Shown here one piece after another: positions 1 through 7,599 of a DNA stretch of 64,000 nucleotides. This DNA comes from Actinomycetota bacterium. Its GTDB lineage: Bacteria > Actinomycetota > Thermoleophilia > RBG-16-64-13. The stretch is from assembly GCA_012523095.1 (NCBI GenBank), contig JAAYJE010000126.1, forward strand, positions 37,868 through 101,867. Reading direction: 5' to 3'. Both the position numbers and the translations under genes were made by a program. The notes beneath the pieces are model-generated. The model searched no databases. It was not told where the DNA came from and was given only the letters and a program-made list of their open reading frames with translations. The stretch's first letter is position 1. Each line of letters opens with the position of its first letter.

Positions 1-88
1 CGACGCCCTCCACCTCAGGATCGCGGAGCAGTGCCAGCACCGACTTCTTGCCGAATAGCCCGCTCCCGCCGATCACGAGGACCCTCAT
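1..88 (-). CDS. NAD-dependent epimerase/dehydratase, N-terminal fragment cut by window edge
   Basis: Only the first 29 residues are present. They begin MRVLVIGGSGLFGKKSVLALL, which is the first beta strand, glycine-rich turn (GGSGLFG) and helix of a Rossmann fold of the extended SDR (epimerase/dehydratase) type. The ATG overlaps the TGA of the upstream transketolase gene as ATGA, so the two are translationally coupled and this is the next gene of the same minus-strand operon. The substrate cannot be told from the fragment. A sugar-nucleotide or sugar epimerase would fit a neighbour of a transketolase, but that is inference. Confidence 0.6.
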   Translation of the reverse strand, partial: MRVLVIGGSGLFGKKSVLALLRDPEVEGV

Positions 89-1068
89 CGCAGGGCTTCT
101 CGCTTGAGAATACACTTCTTGACCGCGTCGGCCACGTCCTTGGCGGAGAGGGCGAAGTGCTCCATGAGCTCGTCCTTCTCCTCGGTGATGAGACCTGACT
201 GGCCGAACTCGTCCTCAACACCCACTTTGACGAGCGGCGTCGGCAGGTTCTCGCAGAGAACACAAGCCACGGCGTCGCCGAGGCCGTTGATCTCGCTGGA
301 GTTCTCGGCGGTGACGATGGCCCCGGTCCGCTTCGCGGCCGCGACGATCGCCTCCTCGTCGATGGGTTTGAGCGTGCTGACGTTGAGAACGCCCACGTCC
401 AGCCCGTCCTCTTCCAGGAGGTCGACCGCCTTGACGGCCTCAGTCACCATGTAGCCGGTCGCGATGATGGTGGCGTCCTTTCCATCGCGGAGCGAGTAGG
501 CCTTGCCGAGATCGAACGGGTAGTCGGCCGTGAAGATGGTGAGCGGGTCGGGGCTCATCTCCTGCTTGATCACCGCGGGGCCGATGTACTGCATCATGGC
601 CGTCGCGGCCTTCTCAGCCTCCACCGCGTCGGCCGGGTTGATCATCATCAGGTTGGGCAGCACCCGCAGGCTCCCCCAGCCTTCCACCGTCGCGTGCGAT
701 ACGCCCACCTCGCCCCACACTCCCTCGCGGGCTATGAACTTCACGTTGAACCTATCGACCAAGATGCTCTGGCGGATCTGGTTGTAGGCGCGGCCCATGC
801 CTGCAAAGAGGAAGTTGTTGATGACGGGGGTGAAGCCCTCCGAGGCCAGGGCGGCCGCCACACAAGCGGCGTTCTGCTCGGCGATGCCGCACTCGATCAT
901 GCGGTCGAACATATTGTCAACGAACCATTCGATCTCGGGGAACTGCATGTCCTCCAGGATGGCGAGCGCCTTAGGGTCCTTCTGGAAGGCGGCCTTCATG
1001 GCTTTGCCGATCCCCTTGCCCACTCCCGCGGGCGGGCCGATCGCCACATGCTTATTCCATGTCGCCAT
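85..1068 (-). CDS. Transketolase, C-terminal subunit (split type)
   Basis: A 327-residue protein matching the pyrimidine-binding plus C-terminal domains of transketolase. It has the catalytic-Glu region IECGIAEQNAACVAAALASEG (quoted in part), the GVSHATVEG segment that follows, and a C-terminal transketolase_C domain (ATIIATGYMV, VLNVSTLKPID). With the N-terminal subunit encoded just upstream it would form a two-gene transketolase that transfers two-carbon ketol units using thiamine diphosphate in the cytoplasm. Such split transketolases are common in archaea and anaerobic bacteria and often serve specialised sugar or sugar-acid pathways rather than the central pentose pathway. The start codon lies within the end of the N-terminal subunit gene (17 bp overlap), so the two are coupled. 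The donor and acceptor are unknown. Confidence 0.9.
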   Translation of the reverse strand: MATWNKHVAIGPPAGVGKGIGKAMKAAFQKDPKALAILEDMQFPEIEWFVDNMFDRMIECGIAEQNAACVAAALASEGFTPVINNFLFAGMGRAYNQIRQSILVDRFNVKFIAREGVWGEVGVSHATVEGWGSLRVLPNLMMINPADAVEAEKAATAMMQYIGPAVIKQEMSPDPLTIFTADYPFDLGKAYSLRDGKDATIIATGYMVTEAVKAVDLLEEDGLDVGVLNVSTLKPIDEEAIVAAAKRTGAIVTAENSSEINGLGDAVACVLCENLPTPLVKVGVEDEFGQSGLITEEKDELMEHFALSAKDVADAVKKCILKREALR

Positions 1069-1954
1069 ATTTGGCCCTCCCTTCGCGCACGCCCTTCATC
1101 ATCTCTTCGCCGCGTCCCAAGTGCATATGGAGCGCCTCCCAATGGGAGATGCCACGGCCTTTCACCGTGTGGGCGATGATGACCTTGGGCCTATTGTCGC
1201 CGTACTGGTTGGCCACCATGTCGAGCGTGACCAGGATATCGTGGAACTCGTGCCCGTTGATCTCGTAGACGGACCAGCCGAAAGCCTTCCACTTATCCAC
1301 CAGCGGCTCGATGGGCATGACGTCATTGGTCGGCCCGTCGAGCGACCACTTGTTGTAGTCGACGATGGCGATGAGATTGTCGAGTTTGAACTTGGCCGCG
1401 AACATGGCCGCTTCCCACACCTGGCCTTCCTGCAGTTCCCCGTCGCCGAGGATGCAGTAGGTGCGATAAGTGGGGTTGTAACGCACGATGTAGCGGGGCA
1501 GGAAGGTGTCCTGCCGGGAAGGCGGGTTGTACTTCATCTTGAGCTTCTCGGACAAGGCAAGACCGGCCGCGAACGACAATCCCTGGCCCAGTGATCCTCC
1601 CGAGAAGTCGATGCCCGGCGTACACCAGCGGTCTGCGTGGCCCTGAAAGGGCGAACCGTAGCAGTAGTAGGTGCCGAGCGTCTCTTCCGGGTACATCCCC
1701 AGTTCCACCAGAGCCGCATATATGGCCTCGCAACAGTGAGCCTTGGACATCACCACTCGGTCGCGCTCCGGCCAGTCGGGGTTCTTGGGGTCGAACTTGA
1801 GATGATGGAAGTAGAGGGCCGTGATGATCTCGAGCACCGACATAGTGCCGCCTACATGGCCCTGGCTGAAGGTGCAGAATTGGTCCAAGCAATGGTTGAC
1901 CAAGACCTTGGCCTTGGCCTCCAGTTCCTGCACCAATGCATCGCTATGCGACAT
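1052..1954 (-). CDS. Transketolase, N-terminal (ThDP-binding) subunit
   Basis: A 300-residue protein containing the diphosphate-binding half of transketolase. The ThDP motif starts at GDGELQEGQ (about residues 170-178) and ends at the Asn of VDYNK (about 201). The N-terminal GHVGGTMSVLEI and SKAHCCEAIYA segments are also typical, although the latter more often reads KGHAAPALYA. The stretch between the first domain and the ThDP motif (about residues 140-166, KYNPPSRQDT...) is longer than in most homologues, where a short loop precedes the GDGE motif; this may be a lineage-specific insertion. It overlaps the zinc-ribbon gene upstream by 11 bp and the C-terminal subunit gene downstream by 17 bp, giving a tightly coupled three-gene unit. 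Confidence 0.9.
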   Translation of the reverse strand: MSHSDALVQELEAKAKVLVNHCLDQFCTFSQGHVGGTMSVLEIITALYFHHLKFDPKNPDWPERDRVVMSKAHCCEAIYAALVELGMYPEETLGTYYCYGSPFQGHADRWCTPGIDFSGGSLGQGLSFAAGLALSEKLKMKYNPPSRQDTFLPRYIVRYNPTYRTYCILGDGELQEGQVWEAAMFAAKFKLDNLIAIVDYNKWSLDGPTNDVMPIEPLVDKWKAFGWSVYEINGHEFHDILVTLDMVANQYGDNRPKVIIAHTVKGRGISHWEALHMHLGRGEEMMKGVREGRAKYGDME

Positions 1955-2147
1955 GCTCGGCCCTCCTTTTGAACGTGATCTTCACGGAATCCGTGGAGAG
2001 GGGAGCGCCACAGCGCGGACAGGTGTTGTCGTAAGCGGCGAGCACCGCGGCTTCGTCGGGGATGGCCCGCATGTAGAGCCGCCGGCTGATCTCCTCCCCG
2101 AAGTAGAGGAGCATGCCGCACTTGCCGCAATCGATCGTTTGGCTCAT
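1944..2147 (-). CDS. Small zinc-ribbon protein
   Basis: A 67-residue protein with two Cys pairs, CGKC near the N-terminus and CPRC in the second half, so a four-Cys zinc ribbon or rubredoxin-like knuckle is likely. The start is supported by GAGGTCGATCC in front of the ATG. It lies directly upstream of, and overlaps by 11 bp, the split transketolase, which suggests a dedicated partner (assembly, regulation or metal-binding accessory) rather than an independent gene. I do not recognise a named family and assign no biochemical function. Confidence 0.7.
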   Translation of the reverse strand: MSQTIDCGKCGMLLYFGEEISRRLYMRAIPDEAAVLAAYDNTCPRCGAPLSTDSVKITFKRRAEHVA

Positions 2148-2189
2148 GGATCGACCTCACTGCTATCGGACGTCATCTGTAGCGACCTC

Positions 2190-3209
2190 CTACGGTTTGA
2201 CCAAGATCTTGATGTCGGTGCTCGTCTTCCGGGCGGCCAAGGCTGTCGCGATATCCGCAAGGGGGACGATCTGAGTGATCATCGGCTCCAGGTCGAGCTT
2301 GGCGAGCAGTTTGAGCGCCCTCGGGAAGACGAAGGGAGCCAAGATCGTCGAACGGATGGTCAGCTCATTGGCGAACATATAGTAGGGATTGATCGGGAAC
2401 GTGGCATCCTCGTGATAGGAGCCCGCCCAGACGATGGTCCCGTCCTTGTCCGCCAGGCCGATGGTCTGCTCGACCGCGGAGAAGTTGCCGCTGGCCTCGA
2501 AGACCGTGTCGAAGCCTCGCCCGTCCGTATGCTGCCGACCGACGGTCACCAAGTCCTCCTTGAGGGGATCGACGGTCCAATCGGCCCCATACAGCTTGGC
2601 CATCTCCCGCTTCTCCGGCATGGGATCGGAGACCAAGACCCGGGCGGCCCCGGCCCGTATGGCTATCTGCTGGATGAGGAGGCCGATGGTCCCCGCGCCC
2701 GAGACGGCCACCGTCTTGCCCGGAGCTATGTTGCCCAGATCGACGGCGTGAACGGCGATGGTCACCGGTTCAAGCATGGCGCCACGTTCCAGACTCACAT
2801 CATCCGGAAGCGAGTAGAGACAGCTCTCGTCGTAGACCGCGTACTCGGCGAAACCCGCCTCGTACGACTTCACGTACTCACAGAACTGCTCCATCTTGTT
2901 GCGACAGTAGTAGCAGGCGCCACAGTACTTGCGGAAGTTCATGGCCACCCGCTGGCCCACCTTCCAGTCACCCAAGAGGCCGGGGCCCAGCTCGGCGATC
3001 ACACCCGAGGCTTCATGCCCTGTGCTGAAGGGGGCAGGGGGCCACCACGGCGCCTTGAGCAGCCCGAACGTGCCTTCGTAGATCTCCGGATCACTCCCGC
3101 AGATCCCGCAGTAAGCGATCTTGACCTTCACCTCACCCGGGCCGGGAGTCGGTTCGGGGACCTCCTCCACGCGGGTATCGAAAGGCCCATATGTCAAGGC
3201 AGCCTTCAT
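2190..3209 (-). CDS. Zinc-dependent alcohol/polyol dehydrogenase (MDR superfamily)
   Basis: A 339-residue medium-chain dehydrogenase. The catalytic zinc site is visible as CGICGSD (Cys37) and GHEASG (His65/Glu66), a structural zinc lobe as CGACYYC plus a following Cys, and the NAD(P) Rossmann turn as GAGTIG in the second half. The overall shape resembles sorbitol/threonine dehydrogenase relatives that oxidise a secondary alcohol to a ketone. It lies 4 bp after the VOC gene and 42 bp before the zinc-ribbon/transketolase unit. One inference is that it makes a keto compound (a ketose or keto acid) that the transketolase then cleaves. The exact substrate is not determinable. Confidence 0.85.
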   Translation of the reverse strand: MKAALTYGPFDTRVEEVPEPTPGPGEVKVKIAYCGICGSDPEIYEGTFGLLKAPWWPPAPFSTGHEASGVIAELGPGLLGDWKVGQRVAMNFRKYCGACYYCRNKMEQFCEYVKSYEAGFAEYAVYDESCLYSLPDDVSLERGAMLEPVTIAVHAVDLGNIAPGKTVAVSGAGTIGLLIQQIAIRAGAARVLVSDPMPEKREMAKLYGADWTVDPLKEDLVTVGRQHTDGRGFDTVFEASGNFSAVEQTIGLADKDGTIVWAGSYHEDATFPINPYYMFANELTIRSTILAPFVFPRALKLLAKLDLEPMITQIVPLADIATALAARKTSTDIKILVKP

Positions 3210-3213
3210 ATGC

Positions 3214-3675
3214 TCACGGCTCCCTCAGCTCGACGACCAGGTTGCCGACCTCAGAGCCTTCGAAGTAGCAGAAACCTATATCGTCTTCGGGGAAGGAGCT
3301 GGTCCATACCTTGGCCCCTTTGGCCGTCGCCCTCTCGATCTCGCCCTTCAGATCGGTTGTTAACCACCCGACATGATGCGGGCCTTCGCCCTGAGCATCG
3401 AGCGTCTCCCTAAGGGCTTGGTCGCCTTCGTAGGGCTCCAAGAGCTCCAGTTCTACCGAGCCCATTTTAGCGAAGCTGATCTTGGTGCTCCATTCGGCCG
3501 GCCTACCGTGCAGCTCACCTTTGAACTCGACGGTGAACACCTTATGCTCGTCATCGAACTTGAATGGTCCGAATCCCAGAGCCTCCAGATGGGTTATGGC
3601 CTTCTCGATGTCTCTCACCACGATGCCCACGTGGTGCGGCAGTGTCGTACAGAGCGATGATTCGACTTCGGACAT
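3214..3675 (-). CDS. VOC-family protein (glyoxalase/methylmalonyl-CoA epimerase-like)
   Basis: The ORF track extends this to 205 residues, but the natural start is the ATG at 3675. It is preceded by a near-perfect AAGGAGG and followed by MSEVESS and the beta-alpha fold segment PHHVGIVVRDIEKAITHLEA, giving 153 residues. The HHVGI opening, GPHHVGWLTTDL in the second module, and a closing acidic residue (LVVELREP) are typical of vicinal-oxygen-chelate proteins that hold a divalent metal with His/Glu side chains. Methylmalonyl-CoA epimerases have this size and layout, but so do many sugar-acid and aromatic VOC proteins. It is the first enzyme gene downstream of the LivMHFG genes and probably belongs with the ADH/transketolase pathway. 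Confidence 0.75.
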   Translation of the reverse strand: MSEVESSLCTTLPHHVGIVVRDIEKAITHLEALGFGPFKFDDEHKVFTVEFKGELHGRPAEWSTKISFAKMGSVELELLEPYEGDQALRETLDAQGEGPHHVGWLTTDLKGEIERATAKGAKVWTSSFPEDDIGFCYFEGSEVGNLVVELREP

Positions 3676-3763
3676 AATGGACCCTCCTTGTGGTCGGTTC
3701 TTCGCCGGCACACCTACGCTACAGCGCGTATGACGCATGCCGTCACGGTGTTCCTCCGCGCGC

Positions 3764-4801
3764 CTACTCGGGGGTCGTCGTTGCGACGGCCCCTTCCTTC
3801 TTTCGCCACAACGCAGGCGCCTTCGAGACAAGGCCCATGATACCGCCCGGCATAAACCTCATGACGAGGATGATGAGGAATCCCGAGAAGATGGGGTGAT
3901 ACCCGCCGAAGTAGATATCGCCATAGGCGAACAGCGCGCTGCAGATGAGCGATCCTATCACCGGGCCGATGATGGTGCCCGTACCCCCCAAGACCACCAT
4001 CAGGATCGGGTAGAAAAGCCAGTTCATGTTGAAGACGCTGGCGGGCTCCAGATGGAACAGGTAATAGCCATAGATGCTGCCCGCCAGACCGGCCAGAAAC
4101 GCACTCATGGCGAAAGCGAGGACCTTGTATTTGAGAACGTTCACCCCATGCGACGCCGCCGAGATGTCGTCTTCCCGGATGGCTTTGAGAGCCAGACCGA
4201 AACTCGAGCGGGTGAGGAGCCAGACGGCCAGCGTCGCAAGGACTGCGACCAACAGAGCCACCCAGTAGTAGACGCGCATGCTGGAGAAGTAGCTGGCGTC
4301 CAGGTAGATGCCGTTGGCGCCACCGGTGATCTTCCCGCCTTTGACGAAGAGGACATAGACGATCTGGGCCAGACCGAGCGTGCCGAACGAGAGATAGTCG
4401 CCCTTGAGACGGGACAGCAGCAGCAATCCGATGATGGACGCAACGATGGCCGGAGCGATACCTGCCACGACCATGAGCGTCACGTCGAAGAAGAAGTAAA
4501 GGCCGATCCCATTCAGCCACAACCCGGCCATGGTGTAGGCGCCGAGGCCGAAGAAAGCGTGAGTACCTAGGCTTATCTGTCCCGTGTACCCGGCGATGAG
4601 GTTCCATCCCTGGGCCACCGTGAGATACACGCAGGTGATGAAAAGATAGTAGCCTGTGTAGGATGCATCTACGTCCAGCCAGAAGGGTAGAGTGCCGAGG
4701 GCCGCAAGGGCTGCGACGATGATGCCCAACGAGATGAGGCCCTTGTGGCCCAGTCTCCGGTACAGTGCCTTCACGCCCACCTCGCGCACTTCTGTTTCCA
4801 T
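3764..4801 (-). CDS. livM: Branched-chain amino acid-type ABC transporter permease LivM
   Basis: A 345-residue integral membrane protein with about eight to ten hydrophobic segments and the LivM hallmarks AGYTGQISLGTHAFFGLGAY and IREDDISAASHGVN (the cytoplasmic coupling loop contacting the ATPases). It would form half of the inner-membrane channel with LivH and be energised by LivG/LivF. It is the last of four co-directional transporter genes (G-F-H-M). The Liv family also imports aromatic acids, amides and other organic acids, so a substrate cannot be assumed. No strong Shine-Dalgarno sequence precedes the ATG, so the N-terminus is slightly uncertain. Confidence 0.93.
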   Translation of the reverse strand: METEVREVGVKALYRRLGHKGLISLGIIVAALAALGTLPFWLDVDASYTGYYLFITCVYLTVAQGWNLIAGYTGQISLGTHAFFGLGAYTMAGLWLNGIGLYFFFDVTLMVVAGIAPAIVASIIGLLLLSRLKGDYLSFGTLGLAQIVYVLFVKGGKITGGANGIYLDASYFSSMRVYYWVALLVAVLATLAVWLLTRSSFGLALKAIREDDISAASHGVNVLKYKVLAFAMSAFLAGLAGSIYGYYLFHLEPASVFNMNWLFYPILMVVLGGTGTIIGPVIGSLICSALFAYGDIYFGGYHPIFSGFLIILVMRFMPGGIMGLVSKAPALWRKKEGAVATTTPE

Positions 4802-4831
4802 GGTTCTATACCCGATCGTTTCACCCCTGCC

Positions 4832-5713
4832 TCATACTTTCTTGACGGCAGCCCGTCCGCCGAAGATGCCGTTCGGCATGAATATAAGCACCAGGATGAA
4901 CACCGCGTATGAGATGGCATCGGCCCATCCGGCACCTATGTAGTAGGCCCCCAGACTCTCGATGACACCGAGTATGAGACCGGCGCTGAGGGCTCCCCAC
5001 ACGTTGCCGATGCCGCCTAGAGCCAATGCCACCAAAGCCTTGAGAGCAAACGTGAACCCGTAATTAGGGTCGAAGGAGTAGACCGACGCCATCACCACGC
5101 CGGCCAGCCCGGCCAGCCCGATGCCGATGCCGAAAGCCACCGCCATGACCCAGTTGGAGCTGATGCCGAGGAGCTTCACGGCCTGCATGTCGGCTGAAGC
5201 GGCGCGGACGGCCGTGCCCAAACGAGTCCGCTTCAGGAAGTAGAAGACAACGAAGGCCGCCAGCAACGCGATGACCAAAGCCATGAGGCGTACGAACGAG
5301 ATGTTGACATCGCCGATACGGATGGTGTAGCTGGCGTACGAAGTGGCGGCGAAACGCGGGTTGGCGGTCCAGAAGGTCAACATAAGGTTGTCGACCATAT
5401 ACATCAGACCAACCGCGAGCAGCAATGAGACGTTCTTGTCCTCGATGGCCGCGGCATCCTTGAACAACGTATAGAACAAGCCAAGACCGACCATGAACGC
5501 CACCGGGACCGAGATCAGGATACAGACATACGGATCTATCCCGAGAAGCGTGAAGAGCCAGTAGGTCAAGTAGGCGAACAGGACGATCATGGAGCCCTGA
5601 GCGAGGAAGATGATCCTCATGGTGCCGAACACCAGGCTGAGGCCGATGGCCGCGATACCATACATAGTCCCGAAGAGAACACCGTTGATCAGGACCTGAA
5701 GCAGTATGGTCAC
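4832..5713 (-). CDS. livH: Branched-chain amino acid-type ABC transporter permease LivH
   Basis: A 293-residue membrane permease beginning at GTG with AAGGGAG six bases upstream. Typical LivH features are GTMYGIAAIGLSLVFGTMRI at the first membrane segment and the coupling loop RAASADMQAVKLLGI. It overlaps the stop of livF by ATGA and is followed 30 bp later by livM, so the four transporter genes are one transcription unit. It pairs with LivM to form the translocation path. Confidence 0.93.
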   Translation of the reverse strand: MTILLQVLINGVLFGTMYGIAAIGLSLVFGTMRIIFLAQGSMIVLFAYLTYWLFTLLGIDPYVCILISVPVAFMVGLGLFYTLFKDAAAIEDKNVSLLLAVGLMYMVDNLMLTFWTANPRFAATSYASYTIRIGDVNISFVRLMALVIALLAAFVVFYFLKRTRLGTAVRAASADMQAVKLLGISSNWVMAVAFGIGIGLAGLAGVVMASVYSFDPNYGFTFALKALVALALGGIGNVWGALSAGLILGVIESLGAYYIGAGWADAISYAVFILVLIFMPNGIFGGRAAVKKV

Positions 5714-6459
5714 GATCCGCTCCCTTGGTTCCCGGTGACGGCCCGCCTGCCCAGGTAAGCCTTGCGTAGCTCCTCATTGGCGAGCAACTCCTCACCCGTC
5801 CCCGACATGACGATGTGGCCGGTACTCATCACGTAGGCCTTGTTGCAGTGTTTCAAGGCCATGTTGACGTTCTGCTCTATCATGAGGATGGTGGTGCCCT
5901 GCTGGTGAAGGGTTGTGATGAGGTCGAAGATGGCCATGGTCAGGATGGGGCTGAGTCCGAGCGAGGCCTCATCGATCATGATAAGCCTGGGCTGCGCCAT
6001 CACGGCGCGCCCGATGGCGAGCATCTGCTGTTCTCCCCCGCTCAGCAGTCCTGCTTTGCCGTTCTGCCTCTCCCTCAGCACGGGGAACAGGGAGAAGACG
6101 CGCTCCAGCGAATCCTTGTAGCCGGCCCGGGTTCTGGGCAGATACGCGCCGAGCTTGAGATTCTCGTGTACGGTCAGGTTCGGGAAGAGCCTGCGTCCTT
6201 CCGGAACCTGCACTATACCTTTGTTCACCCTGTGCCTTATGCTGGTTCTGCCCAGGTCTTCGCCCTCGAAGAGGATCTCTCCTTCGGTGGGATATATCAG
6301 CCCAGAGACGGCCTTGAGCAAAGTGCTCTTTCCGGCGCCGTTGCTCCCCACCAATGCCACGATCAGCCCCTCCTCGACGGTCAACGACACGCCGAAGAGA
6401 GCGCGCACGTCGCCGTACGACACGCTCAGATTTCGGACCTCAAGTAGGGGGCTCGCCAA
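5710..6459 (-). CDS. livF: Branched-chain amino acid-type ABC transporter ATP-binding protein LivF
   Basis: The track ORF starts far upstream inside livG. Homology begins at SPLLEVRNLSVSYGDV, and a TTG at 6459 preceded by GAGG gives 249 residues, close to the usual LivF length. Walker A is GSNGAGKST, the signature is LLSGGEQQMLAIGRA and Walker B is LIMIDEASLGLSP. The start lies inside the 3' end of livG (20 bp overlap), and the stop overlaps the GTG of livH. It acts as one of the two cytoplasmic ATPase subunits of the transporter. Confidence 0.9.
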   Translation of the reverse strand: MASPLLEVRNLSVSYGDVRALFGVSLTVEEGLIVALVGSNGAGKSTLLKAVSGLIYPTEGEILFEGEDLGRTSIRHRVNKGIVQVPEGRRLFPNLTVHENLKLGAYLPRTRAGYKDSLERVFSLFPVLRERQNGKAGLLSGGEQQMLAIGRAVMAQPRLIMIDEASLGLSPILTMAIFDLITTLHQQGTTILMIEQNVNMALKHCNKAYVMSTGHIVMSGTGEELLANEELRKAYLGRRAVTGNQGSGS

Positions 6460-7174
6460 GATATGCCTCGATGACTTTGGGGTCGCAGGCGACTTCGTCC
6501 GGACAGGCATCGGCGATCTTGGCGCCGTAATCCAGAACACCCACTCGATCACAGAAGTCGAGAACTGCGTCCACCTTGTGCTCTATCCAGAGGATTGAGA
6601 ACTTCCGCTCCTCTTTGGTCGCTCTGATCACCGTGAACAGATTGTCTATCTCGGTGGCGGTGAGACCCGCCATCGGCTCGTCGAGAAGTATCAGCGATGG
6701 CATAGAGGCAAGACCCATCGCGATCTCGAGCAGACGCCGATCGGACAAGGTCAGATGCGCCGCGATGACATCGCGTTTGCTCTCCAGCTGGACCAGCTCG
6801 AGCGCACTGAGGGTCCGCTCCTTGGAAGAGAGCTCGTGCGCGCCCCCGTATACGGCGGCGGTCATCACGTTATCGTGAACCGACATCTTCAGAAACGCCC
6901 GCACCAACTGATACGTGCGCGCTATCCCCAGATGACAGATCTTGTGAGGGGGAAGTCCGGCTATCTCCCTGCCTCTGAACTTGATGCTGCCGCTGTCGAG
7001 CTTGTAGATGGAGGTGATAAGGTTGAAGACGGTGGTCTTACCGGCCCCATTCGGACCGATCATGCCGACGATCTCTTCCTCATTCACCTGGAAATCGAGG
7101 TCGACGATGACCCTGAGGCCGCCGAAGCGCTTGTTGACCTTGTCGAGGACGAGGAGTGGGTCACCTGCGGCCAT
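6440..7174 (-). CDS. livG: Branched-chain amino acid-type ABC transporter ATP-binding protein LivG
   Basis: A 244-residue ATPase with Walker A GPNGAGKTT, a LivG-type long first lobe (IARTYQLVRAFLKMSVHDNV) and Walker B LILLDEPMAG. The signature motif is degenerate: where LSGGQ/LSYGQ is expected, this protein reads LSDRRLLEIA. That may lower its own ATPase contribution and leave the canonical site to LivF. It is the first gene of the minus-strand transporter operon. Upstream, a roughly 340-bp spacer separates it from the divergent solute-binding-protein leader. Confidence 0.9.
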   Translation of the reverse strand: MAAGDPLLVLDKVNKRFGGLRVIVDLDFQVNEEEIVGMIGPNGAGKTTVFNLITSIYKLDSGSIKFRGREIAGLPPHKICHLGIARTYQLVRAFLKMSVHDNVMTAAVYGGAHELSSKERTLSALELVQLESKRDVIAAHLTLSDRRLLEIAMGLASMPSLILLDEPMAGLTATEIDNLFTVIRATKEERKFSILWIEHKVDAVLDFCDRVGVLDYGAKIADACPDEVACDPKVIEAYLGEPPT

Positions 7175-7511
7175 GGTCTATCCCCGAGAGCGCCGAAGGA
7201 CCCGTATGAATACGTCGATGCAACTCGTCGTCGGTTGAAGCCATACTTGCTCCAATGGGTCACCGAACCTTGTCAACTGGCCGCCTTTCCGCTGACTGAT
7301 CTAATTGGCCCAGACCACAAAAGATGCGGATTCGCGACTCAAAGTATCAAGCCCACCCGGCTTTGTCCATATCCAGAACCGTTCCGTTGGGTCCAGAGAG
7401 CAAGACCCTGTTCCACCAACCGGCAGACAACACCGGCAGAAAGAGTTCAGAGAGGCCCGCCCTGCGGTATGATGAGATGGGCAGGGGAACACAGTGACGA
7501 GGAGGGAGTGT
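7175..7511. other. Divergent intergenic region between livG and the binding-protein leader
   Basis: About 340 bp without a credible gene. The long plus-strand ORF through it (6755-7555) reads antisense to livG and has no domain. On the plus strand the best promoter match is TTCAGA-N16-TATGAT (around 7446-7473), with a good -10 but a poor -35. On the minus strand no confident promoter for livG could be chosen. No riboswitch class was recognised. Confidence 0.4.
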
Positions 7512-7516
7512 ATGAC

Positions 7517-7555
7517 GTGAACCCGTTCTTGCATGTTGGATATGTCGTGGCTTGA
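7517..7555 (+). CDS. Possible 12-residue leader peptide upstream of binding-protein gene
   Basis: A GTG codon follows a very strong Shine-Dalgarno run (GAGGAGGGAG, 8 bases upstream) and opens a 12-codon frame, MNPFLHVGYVVA, then TGA. An even closer ATG in another frame is followed immediately by ACG TGA, a two-codon minigene. The frame ends 44 bases before the ATG of the solute-binding protein. A ribosome site this strong with no long gene behind it suggests a leader peptide or a decoy start with a regulatory role. Not in the ORF track because of its size. Confidence 0.35.
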   Translation: MNPFLHVGYVVA

Positions 7556-7558
7556 CCC

Positions 7559-7570
7559 CAACACGTGTTG
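7559..7570. promoter_or_regulatory. Perfect 12-bp palindrome CAACACGTGTTG before binding-protein gene
   Basis: CAACACGTGTTG is a perfect inverted repeat, 29 bases upstream of the ATG of the solute-binding-protein gene and just after the leader frame. It may be an operator or a small mRNA hairpin near the start site. No cognate regulator is evident. Confidence 0.3.
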
Positions 7571-7599
7571 TCTCAATCGTCTGTTCTGGGGAGATGCTC

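Noticed and set aside
1821-3413. 530-residue plus-strand ORF
   Set aside because: Lies antisense to the transketolase, zinc-ribbon, ADH and VOC genes, which all carry clear motifs; it has no domain of its own. A shadow of GC-rich codon bias.
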